A stretch of 23,199 bases of DNA from a virus. The notes beneath the pieces are model-generated. The model had not been told where the DNA came from and searched no databases. It worked only from the letters and a program-made list of their open reading frames with translations. Both the position numbers and the translations under genes were made by a program. The stretch lies in the IMG/VR virus record IMGVR_UViG_3300036985_003028, positions 1 through 23,199 of that record; one strand, written 5' to 3'. Numbering within the stretch: the stretch's first letter is position 1; every line of letters starts with the position of its first letter. This document shows, one piece after another, positions 7,696-15,710 of this stretch.

Positions 7696-8070
7696 TTATA
7701 TAGAATCTATTTTAGAACTAAAAGATGATATAGTACTTTTCATTAAATTATATGATTTTATACTATCTTGATAATATTTATAAGTTGTATCTAAATTAGG
7801 TGGCAAAGCAATGCCTAAATCTTTAGCCATAATTTTAGCTTTGTCAATTTGGTCAATTACACTTTTAGCACTTAAAATAGATTTATCAAGTATCTTACTT
7901 CCATTATCTAAAATAGAAATAGCTTTTGTAATTTCAGCTATAGCAGAATCTTCAATTTTATCAGTTTCAATTCTTGATTTATTAATATCATCAACTAAAC
8001 CTAATTCTACTTTTTGTGTAGCCAATTCCGTTTTGAATAATTGACTAAATACTAATTTTTCAGTACTCAT
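7696..8070 (-). CDS. MSTEKLV-type helical protein, paralogue of the gene at 10256-10621
   Basis: The 124-aa protein is almost entirely helical and polar. Its N-terminus MSTEKLVFSQLFKTELATQK matches, nearly residue for residue, the N-terminus of the 121-aa product of 10256-10621. Both also carry a mid-protein K-(D/E)-LGI-x-x-P motif (residues about 84-91 here). The remaining sequence has diverged widely, so this is an old duplication. It lies between the tail-tube-like gene and a strong terminator. Function is unknown; an abundant assembly or virion-associated role is suggested by location in the capsid expression block. There is no TM segment or signal peptide. Confidence 0.85.
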   Translation of the reverse strand: MSTEKLVFSQLFKTELATQKVELGLVDDINKSRIETDKIEDSAIAEITKAISILDNGSKILDKSILSAKSVIDQIDKAKIMAKDLGIALPPNLDTTYKYYQDSIKSYNLMKSTISSFSSKIDSI

Positions 8071-8082
8071 ATCTTATTTGAA

Positions 8083-8625
8083 TTAATCAGTAGTAATAAC
8101 TGTAAAACCTACTTCAGCTAAAGTATCACCTAAGAAGTTAGCAGGTACACGTTCCATTCCTTTTAATTCTAAAGTATATCCTGATAAATCACCCATAGCA
8201 GTTCCTGATACAATTGTACCACCTACTACATCCATTCCGTGTTCTAATCCACAGAAAAAGAAGTTACCATTGTTATCTTCTACAATTACTTGTGGTCGCC
8301 CATAAGCAAGTAGTTTAATTTGTTTGTGTGTTGTAGCATCTAAACTTTTCAATTGAAGTTTTACACTTTGGTCAAAGAAAGTAGTACCATTTTCACGTGA
8401 AGAAGTAATAGTTTGGTCAAAGCTATTCGTTCCTTTTAATTCATATCTGTAAGCATTAGGTGCTACGGCAGGGTCACCAACACCGGTAACGGTATCAATA
8501 ATATCAGTGCTTCCTGAATAAGTGTATGAAGCAACTTCGCCCCAATTCACAAAATAAGCAGCTTTCAAACCGCCCACCGCATCTTTACAGACTTCTAACC
8601 TTCCGAGAGTAATATCACAAGCCAT
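8083..8625 (-). CDS. Putative major tail (tail tube) protein
   Basis: The 180-aa protein begins MACDITLGRLEVCKDAVGGL and appears beta-rich, with alternating strands (YRYELKGTNSFDQTITSS, VKLQLKSLD, GYTLELKGMERVPANFLG). Its size and all-beta character fit phage tail tube proteins, and this N-terminal pattern is common in Bacteroidota siphophages right after the capsid gene. The 118-base leader holds the capsid terminator and an 11-13 base palindrome. Placement of a tail-tube gene here, far from the other tail genes, is odd. It might instead be a head decoration protein. There is no decisive motif, so the role is inferred from fold impression and position. Confidence 0.55.
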   Translation of the reverse strand: MACDITLGRLEVCKDAVGGLKAAYFVNWGEVASYTYSGSTDIIDTVTGVGDPAVAPNAYRYELKGTNSFDQTITSSRENGTTFFDQSVKLQLKSLDATTHKQIKLLAYGRPQVIVEDNNGNFFFCGLEHGMDVVGGTIVSGTAMGDLSGYTLELKGMERVPANFLGDTLAEVGFTVITTD

Positions 8626-8647
8626 CGTTATATTTTTTTTATAAGTT

Positions 8648-8660
8648 ATTGATAATCAAT
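8648..8660. promoter_or_regulatory. 13-base palindrome, possible operator
   Basis: The sequence ATTGATAATCAAT is a perfect inverted repeat around one central base. It lies between the capsid terminator and the start of the 180-aa gene at 8625. It could be an operator for a dimeric regulator. In A/T-rich DNA a repeat of this length may also arise by chance. Confidence 0.25.
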
Positions 8661-8690
8661 TAATTATCTTTTTCTATTTAAAGTATTAAT

Positions 8691-8726
8691 AAAAAAAAAG
8701 GTGATGTTTATTCCACCACCCTTTTC
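8691..8726 (-). terminator. Rho-independent terminator after the major capsid gene
   Basis: On the minus strand AAAAGGGTGGTG is followed by a short loop (GAATAAA) and CATCACCTTTT, then a run of T. The stem pairs with one bulged G and one G-T wobble. It begins about 18 bases after the capsid stop codon. This is typical for a highly expressed capsid gene followed by less expressed genes. Confidence 0.85.
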
Positions 8727-8743
8727 TTGTTTATTTATTATGA

Positions 8744-9691
8744 TTATGCAGCAGGAGTGTACAATACAATTTCACTACCGATTCCGTATTGAACAGAAGC
8801 AGTAAATCTCATTACAACTCTTACATTTTGTGAACCATCGATTGGACTCATATCAATCAATTGAACTTCATTTTGGTCTGAAAGCAAACCTGTACCGAAG
8901 AACAAATTAGATTTTTGTGCAGCCATAACGTAATCATCAGCCATACCTTGTGCTACGAAAATTTTAATTCCGTCAAAAGATAAACTTCCGTTGTTCCACC
9001 ATTGTGTACCCATAGCGTTAGTACCATTAGCGCCTAAACCTGAAGCTCCAAACCCACCCAAAGCACGTACATAAGCACGAGCAGCTGATTGTGAAACGTA
9101 CAAGTATAAATCTTCTTTACCATACAATGCAGCAGGAATAGCATCTACAACTTTTCCAAATTCAGCAATTACGTTAGCAGCAGTAATACCACCCGAAGCA
9201 GGAGAAGCTACATCAATAACAGTAGCATCAGCAGTAGCAAGTGTAACAAAACCTGCAAATTCACCGGCATTAGCAGTAACACCTTTCCAAATGTTTTGCT
9301 CAGTTTTTTCAGCAACTTTAGCAGCTACGTGTGCGATTAAATAATCTGCAAATGAAGGTGGCAAATTATCAAAAGCTGAATAACCCATTGTAATCGCTTC
9401 CCAAGTTTGGTGGAAGTCTTTTTTACACAATTGTAAATTTACCTGAAATTCCTCAGGGGTAATTACTCTTTCAGTTAATGTAATTGTAGAAGTAGCGTCA
9501 AAATCACAAGTAGCATCTTTTACGATACCATCTGTAGCGATTCTTTGGATTACTTGTTTGTATTTTACATTAGGTAAAACCTCGATTCCACCATTAGCAA
9601 TAGTAGAACCTGATAATAATGCAGCTGAAATGTATTTCCCTGCAAATTCACCTGCATAAGTTGGTGAAGTAATTGTAGTAGTAGTAGCCAT
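8744..9691 (-). CDS. Major capsid protein (HK97-fold)
   Basis: The 315-aa protein follows the scaffold-like gene and is itself followed by a strong terminator, the usual place and setting for the capsid gene. Seen: a Thr-rich N-terminus (MATTTTITSPTYAGEFAGKY), a central helical region with PSFADYLIAHVAAKVAEKTEQNIW that resembles the HK97 spine helix, Ala/Gly-rich turns, and a C-terminal beta segment (SQNVRVVMRFTASVQYGIGS) as in P-domain strands. It forms the icosahedral shell. There is no separate delta domain, consistent with a separate scaffold gene. The start at 9691 follows an A-rich leader. Family assignment is by context and pattern. Confidence 0.85.
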   Translation of the reverse strand: MATTTTITSPTYAGEFAGKYISAALLSGSTIANGGIEVLPNVKYKQVIQRIATDGIVKDATCDFDATSTITLTERVITPEEFQVNLQLCKKDFHQTWEAITMGYSAFDNLPPSFADYLIAHVAAKVAEKTEQNIWKGVTANAGEFAGFVTLATADATVIDVASPASGGITAANVIAEFGKVVDAIPAALYGKEDLYLYVSQSAARAYVRALGGFGASGLGANGTNAMGTQWWNNGSLSFDGIKIFVAQGMADDYVMAAQKSNLFFGTGLLSDQNEVQLIDMSPIDGSQNVRVVMRFTASVQYGIGSEIVLYTPAA

Positions 9692-9698
9692 TTTTTAT

Positions 9699-10244
9699 TT
9701 AGTTAAAAAGTTTAGACATTACGACATCTTGTGTAGACATTTGTCTATTAGATGAAATTTTAGTTAATTTTACATTTGAAGTAACTTCAGGAGAGTGTGT
9801 TAATGGTTCAACAACTAAATCTGAACTTAATTCTTCTTTAGAAACTTTTACTGATTTTAATTCAGCAATTTCCGCACGTAGTTTTTCAATTTCAGAAAAG
9901 AACATTTCTTTAGTAATTGATTCTACTACACGTTTAGGAGCAGCTGCTTGTGCTTCAACTTCTACTTCCACTTCAGGTGCTTCAGTTTCTGCTTCAGGCA
10001 TTTCTTCTTCAGGCATTTCAATAGCAGCAATAATACCTTCTACTTCAACTTTTAAAACGCTTCCGTCTTCAAGTTTGTATTCCCCGACAGGCATTGCAAT
10101 TCTATCTTCACCATTTACGATGAATACGGCAGCTTCAGGTTCGAATGCTTCTGCTTCGATAACTGTAACACCATCTTCAAGTTTCATTTGGGCAAGTTTT
10201 ACTTCCATTCCCAAAAGAGTTTTGATTTCATTAATTACATTCAT
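9699..10244 (-). CDS. Putative capsid scaffold protein
   Basis: The 181-aa protein has an N-terminal beta-like part (AFEPEAAVFIVNGEDRIAMP and VGEYKLEDGSVLKVEVEGII, about residues 33-72), a strongly acidic and Ala/Pro-rich linker (about 77-103) and a coiled-coil segment (ITKEMFFSEIEKLRAEIAEL, about 110-129). Acidic, coiled-coil proteins directly before the capsid gene are typically scaffolds removed by the prohead protease, which is encoded three genes upstream. The C-terminus MSTQDVVMSKLFN resembles the N-terminus of the two MSTEKLV paralogues nearby. Scaffold C-termini often bind the coat protein. Low sequence complexity prevents a firmer family call. Confidence 0.65.
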   Translation of the reverse strand: MNVINEIKTLLGMEVKLAQMKLEDGVTVIEAEAFEPEAAVFIVNGEDRIAMPVGEYKLEDGSVLKVEVEGIIAAIEMPEEEMPEAETEAPEVEVEVEAQAAAPKRVVESITKEMFFSEIEKLRAEIAELKSVKVSKEELSSDLVVEPLTHSPEVTSNVKLTKISSNRQMSTQDVVMSKLFN

Positions 10245-10255
10245 ATTTACTTAAT

Positions 10256-10621
10256 TTATAGTTTAGCTGATTCAAGGTTTTTAATATACTGAGCAAAAGT
10301 TCCTTTTAACCCATCTTGAATATTTTGTTTTTGTGCGGCAATTTCAGAAGGCATTGGAATACCTAATTCTTTAACCAATGCTTCAAATTTTGCAAAAATT
10401 GGCAATGCATCTTCGTTAATAGCCTTTAGGCTTTTTAATTCGCTTACTGCTGATTGAACTGCTGATTTAGCATTATTATAAACGTCTAAACTTTTCTTTC
10501 TTGCAGCAATAGCATCATTATAATATTTTTTAACATCATCATTAATTGCCAATTCTACTTTCTGAGTAGATAATTCTGTTTTTCCAAACAAAGCGTTGTT
10601 TACTAATTTTTCAGTTGACAT
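10256..10621 (-). CDS. MSTEKLV-type helical protein, paralogue of the gene at 7696-8070
   Basis: The 121-aa protein is helical and polar, beginning MSTEKLVNNALFGKTELSTQ and containing KELGIPMPSE at about residues 88-97. It shares the N-terminal motif and the LGI-x-x-P motif with the 124-aa product of 7696-8070. It lies between the Cys-rich 51-aa gene and the scaffold-like gene, that is within the head assembly block. The central section (about residues 30-80) looks like a coiled coil. Function unknown; a scaffold partner or an ejected or internal head protein would fit. There is no signal peptide or TM segment. Confidence 0.85.
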   Translation of the reverse strand: MSTEKLVNNALFGKTELSTQKVELAINDDVKKYYNDAIAARKKSLDVYNNAKSAVQSAVSELKSLKAINEDALPIFAKFEALVKELGIPMPSEIAAQKQNIQDGLKGTFAQYIKNLESAKL

Positions 10622-10661
10622 AAGTAATTTTTTTTATATTAATAATTGTTGTTTTAAATTG

Positions 10662-10817
10662 TTATAAATTAACAGGTTCGTTACCTTGACCTACTAAACT
10701 ACCTATGCCTTGTTCGTGTAGTTTACCATTGCAGCATTTAGAGTTGTACGTATTGTCTTTACACAAACACCCACGTTTACCACCCTTTGGCGATGTTACT
10801 TTTAGTTTCTTATTCAT
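10662..10817 (-). CDS. Cys-rich small protein, 51 aa, between prohead protease and scaffold genes
   Basis: A short frame from ATG at 10817 to TAA at 10662-10664 encodes 51 residues starting MNKKLKVTSPKGGKRGCLCK. Cysteines are at 17, 19, 28 and 29 (CLC, then DNTYNSKCCNG), followed by LHEQGIGSLVGQG. The start overlaps the protease stop by 8 bases. The CxC...CC pattern with basic N-terminus suggests a small metal-binding or disulphide-bonded protein. I recall similar small proteins beside head genes in other Bacteroidota phages but know no function. It is well supported by overlap and by its strongly patterned sequence. Confidence 0.8.
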   Translation of the reverse strand: MNKKLKVTSPKGGKRGCLCKDNTYNSKCCNGKLHEQGIGSLVGQGNEPVNL

Positions 10818-11388
10818 CTTTTAGTAGTTGTTTAATTTTTTCAATCAATTCATCATCTTTAGCTTTTTGGAAATTCATTTCTACTTTATCTGAGAAATAT
10901 CCTTCAATTGAAAATCCTTTTACTTTTTTAGTTTTAACAAACTCCTGCCAAATATCTTCGTTGTTTACTTTCATAGAAACCATCCAAGTTCCTATTGGCA
11001 TTTCTAAACCATAGTTACGTGATTTGTCTACTTCACTTTCTACTATCCAAGATTCAACTACTGATAAATCTTTTAGTTTAGTATTGTGTTCTAATGTAGC
11101 ATTGTTTTGAAACCCATTCATTAAATACAATTCACTTGCTTTTTTAACCGTATCCTTAGAAAAGAAAATATAGTATTCATCATCACCACTTCTTCTGTAA
11201 ATGTTTTTATTAGGTATCAATGCAGCACCCATTAAAATTCTTTTATCAGAATCTACTTCAGCAAGTTTGATTTCTATTTCTTTATTTAGTGCTACAAAGT
11301 TTTCTTCGATAGCAGGATTTTCTACAATTGAAATTGCTTCTACACCGGTAGCTTTATCATCATCTAATATTAATTCTACGATTCGCAT
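10810..11388 (-). CDS. Prohead maturation protease, XkdF-like
   Basis: The 192-aa protein matches the XkdF-type serine protease pattern. Seen: SIVENPAIEENFVAL near the N-terminus (a motif common to phage proteases of this group), a strand with ILMGAALIPNKNIYR, TLEHNTKLKDLSVVESWIVE with the likely catalytic His101, PIGTWMVSMKVNNEDIWQEF, and VKGFSIEGYF with the likely catalytic Ser150. The family has the herpesvirus-assemblin/HK97 gp4 fold and cuts scaffold and capsid N-termini during maturation. The location just upstream of the scaffold and capsid genes agrees. The C-terminal tail (about 165-192) is a Lys/Glu-rich helix. Confidence 0.85.
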   Translation of the reverse strand: MRIVELILDDDKATGVEAISIVENPAIEENFVALNKEIEIKLAEVDSDKRILMGAALIPNKNIYRRSGDDEYYIFFSKDTVKKASELYLMNGFQNNATLEHNTKLKDLSVVESWIVESEVDKSRNYGLEMPIGTWMVSMKVNNEDIWQEFVKTKKVKGFSIEGYFSDKVEMNFQKAKDDELIEKIKQLLKDE

Positions 11389-11585
11389 ATTATTTTTCTT
11401 TTAAAATTAATTTTTATTGATTTTGTTTTAAATAGCGTTTTTTTGCGTTTTAAGGCATTTTGTTTATTTAACGTATTACCTATTATTTTTTTTTAGTTTG
11501 TTTATTAAATTAAAAATCCCTTTAAAATCAATACTTCACAACGCAAGTTTTTATTTATAGTATTTTATTTTTTAATAGTTTTTAT
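11389..11585. other. 197-base gene-free A/T-rich spacer between tape measure and protease
   Basis: I see no open frame of useful length on either strand, no clear terminator hairpin and no full TAnnTTTG promoter. The sequence is extremely A/T-rich with short T and A runs. It is the longest gene-free stretch in the window and separates the tail and head blocks, so a regulatory role is plausible but not shown. Confidence 0.4.
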
Positions 11586-13208
11586 TTATCCTAATGTAGC
11601 TGAGCGAATAATATTTCTATCTAAACTTTGTGCAGTAGTTACATTATTTGCTACTACGTAAGCTTGTACCGGTGCTTGTTCTTTACCTGCTATTGCACCT
11701 GCTAATTGATTAACACCTGTAGCACCTACTACGTTAAATTGTGGCGCATTTCCACCGCCTGCTTGTCCACTTGGTGCATTTCCACCACCTGCAGCACCAC
11801 CGCCACCTAAAGCACTTAATGCTTTTGATGTAGCAAGTATATTAGCAGCAATACCAATACCTGCACCAACTTTATTTAAAGCTAATTTAGGCCCTAAATA
11901 TAATGGCCCTGCAATTGGCCCTAATTGTGAAGCAGTAAATGTATCTGCTGCATTAGCTGACATTGTATTAGTAATAATTCTTGCAATACCTACAGCACTT
12001 TCAGCTACTAATAAACCCTTTTGTATGTCTTTATTTTTGTCAAATAATCCTTTTAATAAACTAATACCACCTTCAACTACAGAAAAAGAAGCATCTTGAA
12101 TTTCTTTTTTAGCTGCAGCTACTGCCTTTTCTTGGTCAATAATTTTTTTATTTACATCTTCTTGGTTTTTTAGTTTTATATCGTTTACTTCGTTATCACG
12201 TTGTATTTCTAAAGCATCAATTTCTTCTTTGGTTCTATTTTGTTGTTTAGCTAATTCTATTAACCTAAAATACTTATCATTTACGTTTCTTATTTCTGCT
12301 TCTGTAGCAGTCATTAAAAATTCAGATTGTTTATCTTGTGCATCACCTATAGCTTGTGTTACTTCGTTATAAGTGGTTTGTGTAGCATCTTTTTGCGCTT
12401 TTAACGCTGCTTTTAAATCTTCTAAATCTTTTCTACGTTGTTCTGCTAATTTTTCTGCTGCTTTTCTTCTTGCTTCAGCTTGTTTTTCTAATAATTCTTT
12501 TTGTTTTTCTGCTGCTTCACGTTCTGCATCAGTCATTTCTTTAGTACCTGAAATAAACCTTTTAGAAGCATCATCATAATTTTGGCTAAAACTTGTAACT
12601 GATTTTTTAGCATCTTCCCAAGCACCGCTAAAATCACCTGAAATAAGTTTTTTAACTGCACCACCTAACATTCCTAAAGATTGGAATACCGCAGACACAC
12701 TTGAATAAACTACATTAAAAGCATCAGAAACAAATGGCAATGCCTCTAAAGCTAAATCTACTAATATGTTAAATAATGGTTCAACTGCACGAAATATGCC
12801 CTGAAATATCTTCTGCATACCATTTAATAACGGCTGCAGTTTTTTCATTGCTACTTCATTATCGTTAAACGCTGCTACTAATCCCGCAACAAGTGAAACA
12901 ATTAAACCTATACCGGTAGCTTTTAATGCACCCCCAAAAGATTGTGTGGCTACTTTAGCTTTGTTTAAAGAAGCACCTAATGCACCTAAAGGACCACCTG
13001 CACTTTCTAAACTATCAATCCAATCAGAAGAAGCTGCTTTACTCGATTTAATTTTATCTTCTAAATCATCTATTTGATTATAGATTCTTTTAAAATCTTC
13101 TGAACCTGCAGCAGTTTCTTTTAACTGTCTTTTTAAGTCTTTTAAGTCAGCAATAGATTGGCCTAAATTACTTTTTACTTCTAAATCAACTTCTATTTTT
13201 TCTGCCAT
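11586..13208 (-). CDS. Tail tape measure protein
   Basis: The 540-aa protein has the classic tape measure make-up. Seen: an N-terminal coiled coil (about residues 15-60, SIADLKDLKRQLKETAAG), a hydrophobic helix (about 97-114, GIGLIVSLVAGLVAAF), further hydrophobic stretches (about 128-185), a long Lys/Glu/Ala coiled coil (about 225-380), and a Gly/Ala-rich C-terminal part (about 455-490) with SALGGGGAAGGGNAPSGQAG. It sets tail length and is ejected with DNA. At roughly 1.5 angstrom per residue, a known rule for siphophages, it predicts a tail near 80 nm. The start overlaps the upstream gene by 16 bases. Confidence 0.9.
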   Translation of the reverse strand: MAEKIEVDLEVKSNLGQSIADLKDLKRQLKETAAGSEDFKRIYNQIDDLEDKIKSSKAASSDWIDSLESAGGPLGALGASLNKAKVATQSFGGALKATGIGLIVSLVAGLVAAFNDNEVAMKKLQPLLNGMQKIFQGIFRAVEPLFNILVDLALEALPFVSDAFNVVYSSVSAVFQSLGMLGGAVKKLISGDFSGAWEDAKKSVTSFSQNYDDASKRFISGTKEMTDAEREAAEKQKELLEKQAEARRKAAEKLAEQRRKDLEDLKAALKAQKDATQTTYNEVTQAIGDAQDKQSEFLMTATEAEIRNVNDKYFRLIELAKQQNRTKEEIDALEIQRDNEVNDIKLKNQEDVNKKIIDQEKAVAAAKKEIQDASFSVVEGGISLLKGLFDKNKDIQKGLLVAESAVGIARIITNTMSANAADTFTASQLGPIAGPLYLGPKLALNKVGAGIGIAANILATSKALSALGGGGAAGGGNAPSGQAGGGNAPQFNVVGATGVNQLAGAIAGKEQAPVQAYVVANNVTTAQSLDRNIIRSATLG

Positions 13209-13345
13209 TTTATTTCCCTTTTAATTTGTTCAAATCCTTTTTTAAATGTTGTAGGCAGTTCATATTTGCCTTTAGCAATTTCTATTAATTCGCTTTGTCC
13301 GTAATGCTCTGTGCATTGCAGTAGTTCAAATATTTTTTTAAGCAT
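13193..13345 (-). CDS. Small hypothetical protein preceding tape measure, 50 aa
   Basis: I place the start at the ATG at 13345 (MLKKIFELLQCTEHYGQSEL); the longer open frame begins only with a TTG at 13378. The 50-aa product is basic and helical, ending REIKWQKK. It overlaps the upstream tail gene by 8 bases and the tape measure by 16. Direct juxtaposition with the tape measure suggests a tail assembly role, but no domain is recognisable. Confidence 0.7.
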   Translation of the reverse strand: MLKKIFELLQCTEHYGQSELIEIAKGKYELPTTFKKGFEQIKREIKWQKK

Positions 13346-15710
13346 ATTGTAGTACAGGTATTTGTATGATTGTTCCAACTCCGTTTTTAAAATATTCCAA
13401 CACTACTACATCACTTCTATCAGCAGCAGTAGCATTGGCAGGTATAGTTACATCTAATAATATATCAGCATCGTTATCTGTTGTTAATGCATAGCTTAAA
13501 AAGTCTGTAGATAGCTTTACATCAAACGTATCGTAGTTATTCTTGTAAATTATAAACTGAACTTCTTGCGCAGTATTATCTACTTGTAAGAATGGTATAT
13601 TTGAAAAGCGTAAATAGGTGGTATCTTGCGTTATATCCCTAAAATCGTTTAGTAGTTCTAATTCTACTTCACTTGTTGTTAAATCAGTTGTAAGTGTGTT
13701 TATAATGTATCTTTTATTAGAAACTATTATCCTATCATTTAACTTTAAAGAAGATAGCAAATAAGGATTGAAATTACCTTTTACTTTTAGCACCCTTGTG
13801 CGCTGATTGTATAGGTTGTTTATGTATTGGCTATAAAATTGCTGATACAATCCATTTGGTGCAAATGTTAAATTCCAAACTGAATTTTCTACACCCCAAT
13901 TTAAAGTCTGTAGGTAAGATAAATCTGTAGCTGCTAATGGTATTTCGTTTGAGAATCTTACATAAAAATCAGAATTTAAACTAAACCCTAATCCATTATT
14001 CATATACCAATTAGAACTTAAATTAGTCATTCCATTGTTATACATTAAAACAGGTTTAGGTGTGTATGGTTGTAAATCTTTATTCCAAAACGTAGTAGTT
14101 AAAAAATTCTCACCTGTAGTACGTTCCCACATCACATCTTCAAAAGGTGTTTTAACTTCGTAATTTTCGGTAAATGCTGAATTAGGATTTTCAAAAAACA
14201 AATCACCATATTCTTGGTTATTGTTTGCGCTTCTAAATGCATTGTTTAAAACGTTTTCTGATTTCTCGTGTTTGAAGTCAATACGTTTAAATAGTTTTGG
14301 TTTGCCTATTTCTATTTCGTTTGCTTGAATAAATTTAGTAATATCTATTACTTCGCCATCTTGATACCATTTTTCTAAAGGTAAAAACTCAAATGTGTTT
14401 TCAGCAGTAGGTACAATTACCATATTAAACATTTTAACTAAACCGGTTAGAAAATCAGTAACTGTAATATCAGGTACATAGTTTCTAATGTTTAAGTTAG
14501 CTAAAGTAGTTTGTGATGTTCCAAACGCTACGTGTGAAGCATTATAAATATCACCATCAATTATTTTAGTATATGAACTAATTATTTCACTTGTGTATGT
14601 TACCGGTGCAGAATCTGAATTAACAAAAAATGTAAAATTGTAAACATCAGTAAAAAAATCACCTACATTTAAAAACCTTAATGTTTGTGTTCCACTTTGA
14701 TTTAAGAAACTAACAAATGGTTGGCCGTTATTATAAACGTGTACGTTGTAATCTGTGGAACTTGTATTTATTTTTATAGAAAATCTATTTGATTGTGGAA
14801 AGTCAGTAATGTAACTGCTAAACCATTCCATATAAATTTGTCTACGTTGTACGTTTAAAGTATCAGTAGTTAAATTGTATTCAGTTCCTGCGGCAGGTGT
14901 ACCTGATTGGCTTGTTAAATTAACTCGCATCATTTCAGTTGCAACCCTTAATGTTTCAGCATTTTTACAATATAAATATAATTTGCTAAAAGTTTCACTA
15001 TTTAGAAACTCACCCGTAAAAGTCAATCCGTATGCTGCCTGAATATACTCAATAACCTTACTAATTTTAATTGCGGGAAATAATTCTCTATAATCTATAC
15101 CACCTGTTGTTAGTGTAATATCATTATCTACATCGGCAGTATCAAATTCAAACCTACGTGTACTACCTGCTAAAGGAAAACATACATTTGAATTAAAACC
15201 ACCTTCAGCTCGTGTAAAAACATTATCTAAATTATATTCAAAATTTAATTGATTGTAATAGCTTACGTTATTTACGTTTGCTAAACTATTTAATTTATCT
15301 TCTTTAAATTTGTCTTTTAGCTGAACTAAATTGCCTACAAAGTTTATAGTATAAGATTCTATAAATCCATTTTTCTTATTGGCCTTTTCCATTGTAAATT
15401 TACCATCACGAAAAGGAATAGTATCTATTTCAATATAGCCGTAATACTTTATTCTATGGTCGAATGCACCATCTACGTTTTGTGGTGAATCTAAATCTGT
15501 TTCACCTACTGCTGATTCGTACCAATGTTTGAAAATAGCGTTGTTATGCTTACTTGCAGGAATAGTAAACGATTGTGAATAGTCTGTAAAAAGTTTCCCT
15601 AAATCACTAAAGTTTTGAATAGAAGAAGTTACACTAATCTTTTCATCTTTGAATAATTCAATGCGATTAATTACACCATCTACGTAAATGTATATTTGTA
15701 CTGTTTGCAT
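13338..15710 (-). CDS. Large tail-tip / baseplate protein with C-terminal BACON-like domain
   Basis: The 790-aa protein starts MQTVQIYIYVDGVINRIELF. The N-terminal part (DEKISVTSSIQNFSDLGKLF, DYSQSFTIPASKHNNAIFKH, then IKYYGYIEIDTIPFRDGKFT) is characteristic of Bacteroidota phage virion proteins in the baseplate or tail-tip position. A long beta-rich centre follows with DITKFIQANEIEIGKPKLFK. The last 85 residues or so (VDNTAQEVQFIIYKNNYDTF to VTIPANATAADRSDVVVLEY and IIQIPVLQYA) match the outline of a BACON Ig-like domain (ends in I-x-V-x-Q-x-A). BACON domains are thought to bind carbohydrate or mucin. It overlaps its upstream neighbour by one base. Specific function is inferred. Confidence 0.7.
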   Translation of the reverse strand: MQTVQIYIYVDGVINRIELFKDEKISVTSSIQNFSDLGKLFTDYSQSFTIPASKHNNAIFKHWYESAVGETDLDSPQNVDGAFDHRIKYYGYIEIDTIPFRDGKFTMEKANKKNGFIESYTINFVGNLVQLKDKFKEDKLNSLANVNNVSYYNQLNFEYNLDNVFTRAEGGFNSNVCFPLAGSTRRFEFDTADVDNDITLTTGGIDYRELFPAIKISKVIEYIQAAYGLTFTGEFLNSETFSKLYLYCKNAETLRVATEMMRVNLTSQSGTPAAGTEYNLTTDTLNVQRRQIYMEWFSSYITDFPQSNRFSIKINTSSTDYNVHVYNNGQPFVSFLNQSGTQTLRFLNVGDFFTDVYNFTFFVNSDSAPVTYTSEIISSYTKIIDGDIYNASHVAFGTSQTTLANLNIRNYVPDITVTDFLTGLVKMFNMVIVPTAENTFEFLPLEKWYQDGEVIDITKFIQANEIEIGKPKLFKRIDFKHEKSENVLNNAFRSANNNQEYGDLFFENPNSAFTENYEVKTPFEDVMWERTTGENFLTTTFWNKDLQPYTPKPVLMYNNGMTNLSSNWYMNNGLGFSLNSDFYVRFSNEIPLAATDLSYLQTLNWGVENSVWNLTFAPNGLYQQFYSQYINNLYNQRTRVLKVKGNFNPYLLSSLKLNDRIIVSNKRYIINTLTTDLTTSEVELELLNDFRDITQDTTYLRFSNIPFLQVDNTAQEVQFIIYKNNYDTFDVKLSTDFLSYALTTDNDADILLDVTIPANATAADRSDVVVLEYFKNGVGTIIQIPVLQYA

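Noticed and set aside
9663-9691. Repeated GTA triplets at the capsid gene start
   Set aside because: This is just the codons for a short Thr run (MATTTTIT), not a regulatory or recombination repeat.
11389-11585. A promoter in the spacer between tape measure and protease
   Set aside because: I could not find a TAnnTTTG element with a suitably spaced upstream TTTG, so no promoter is called.
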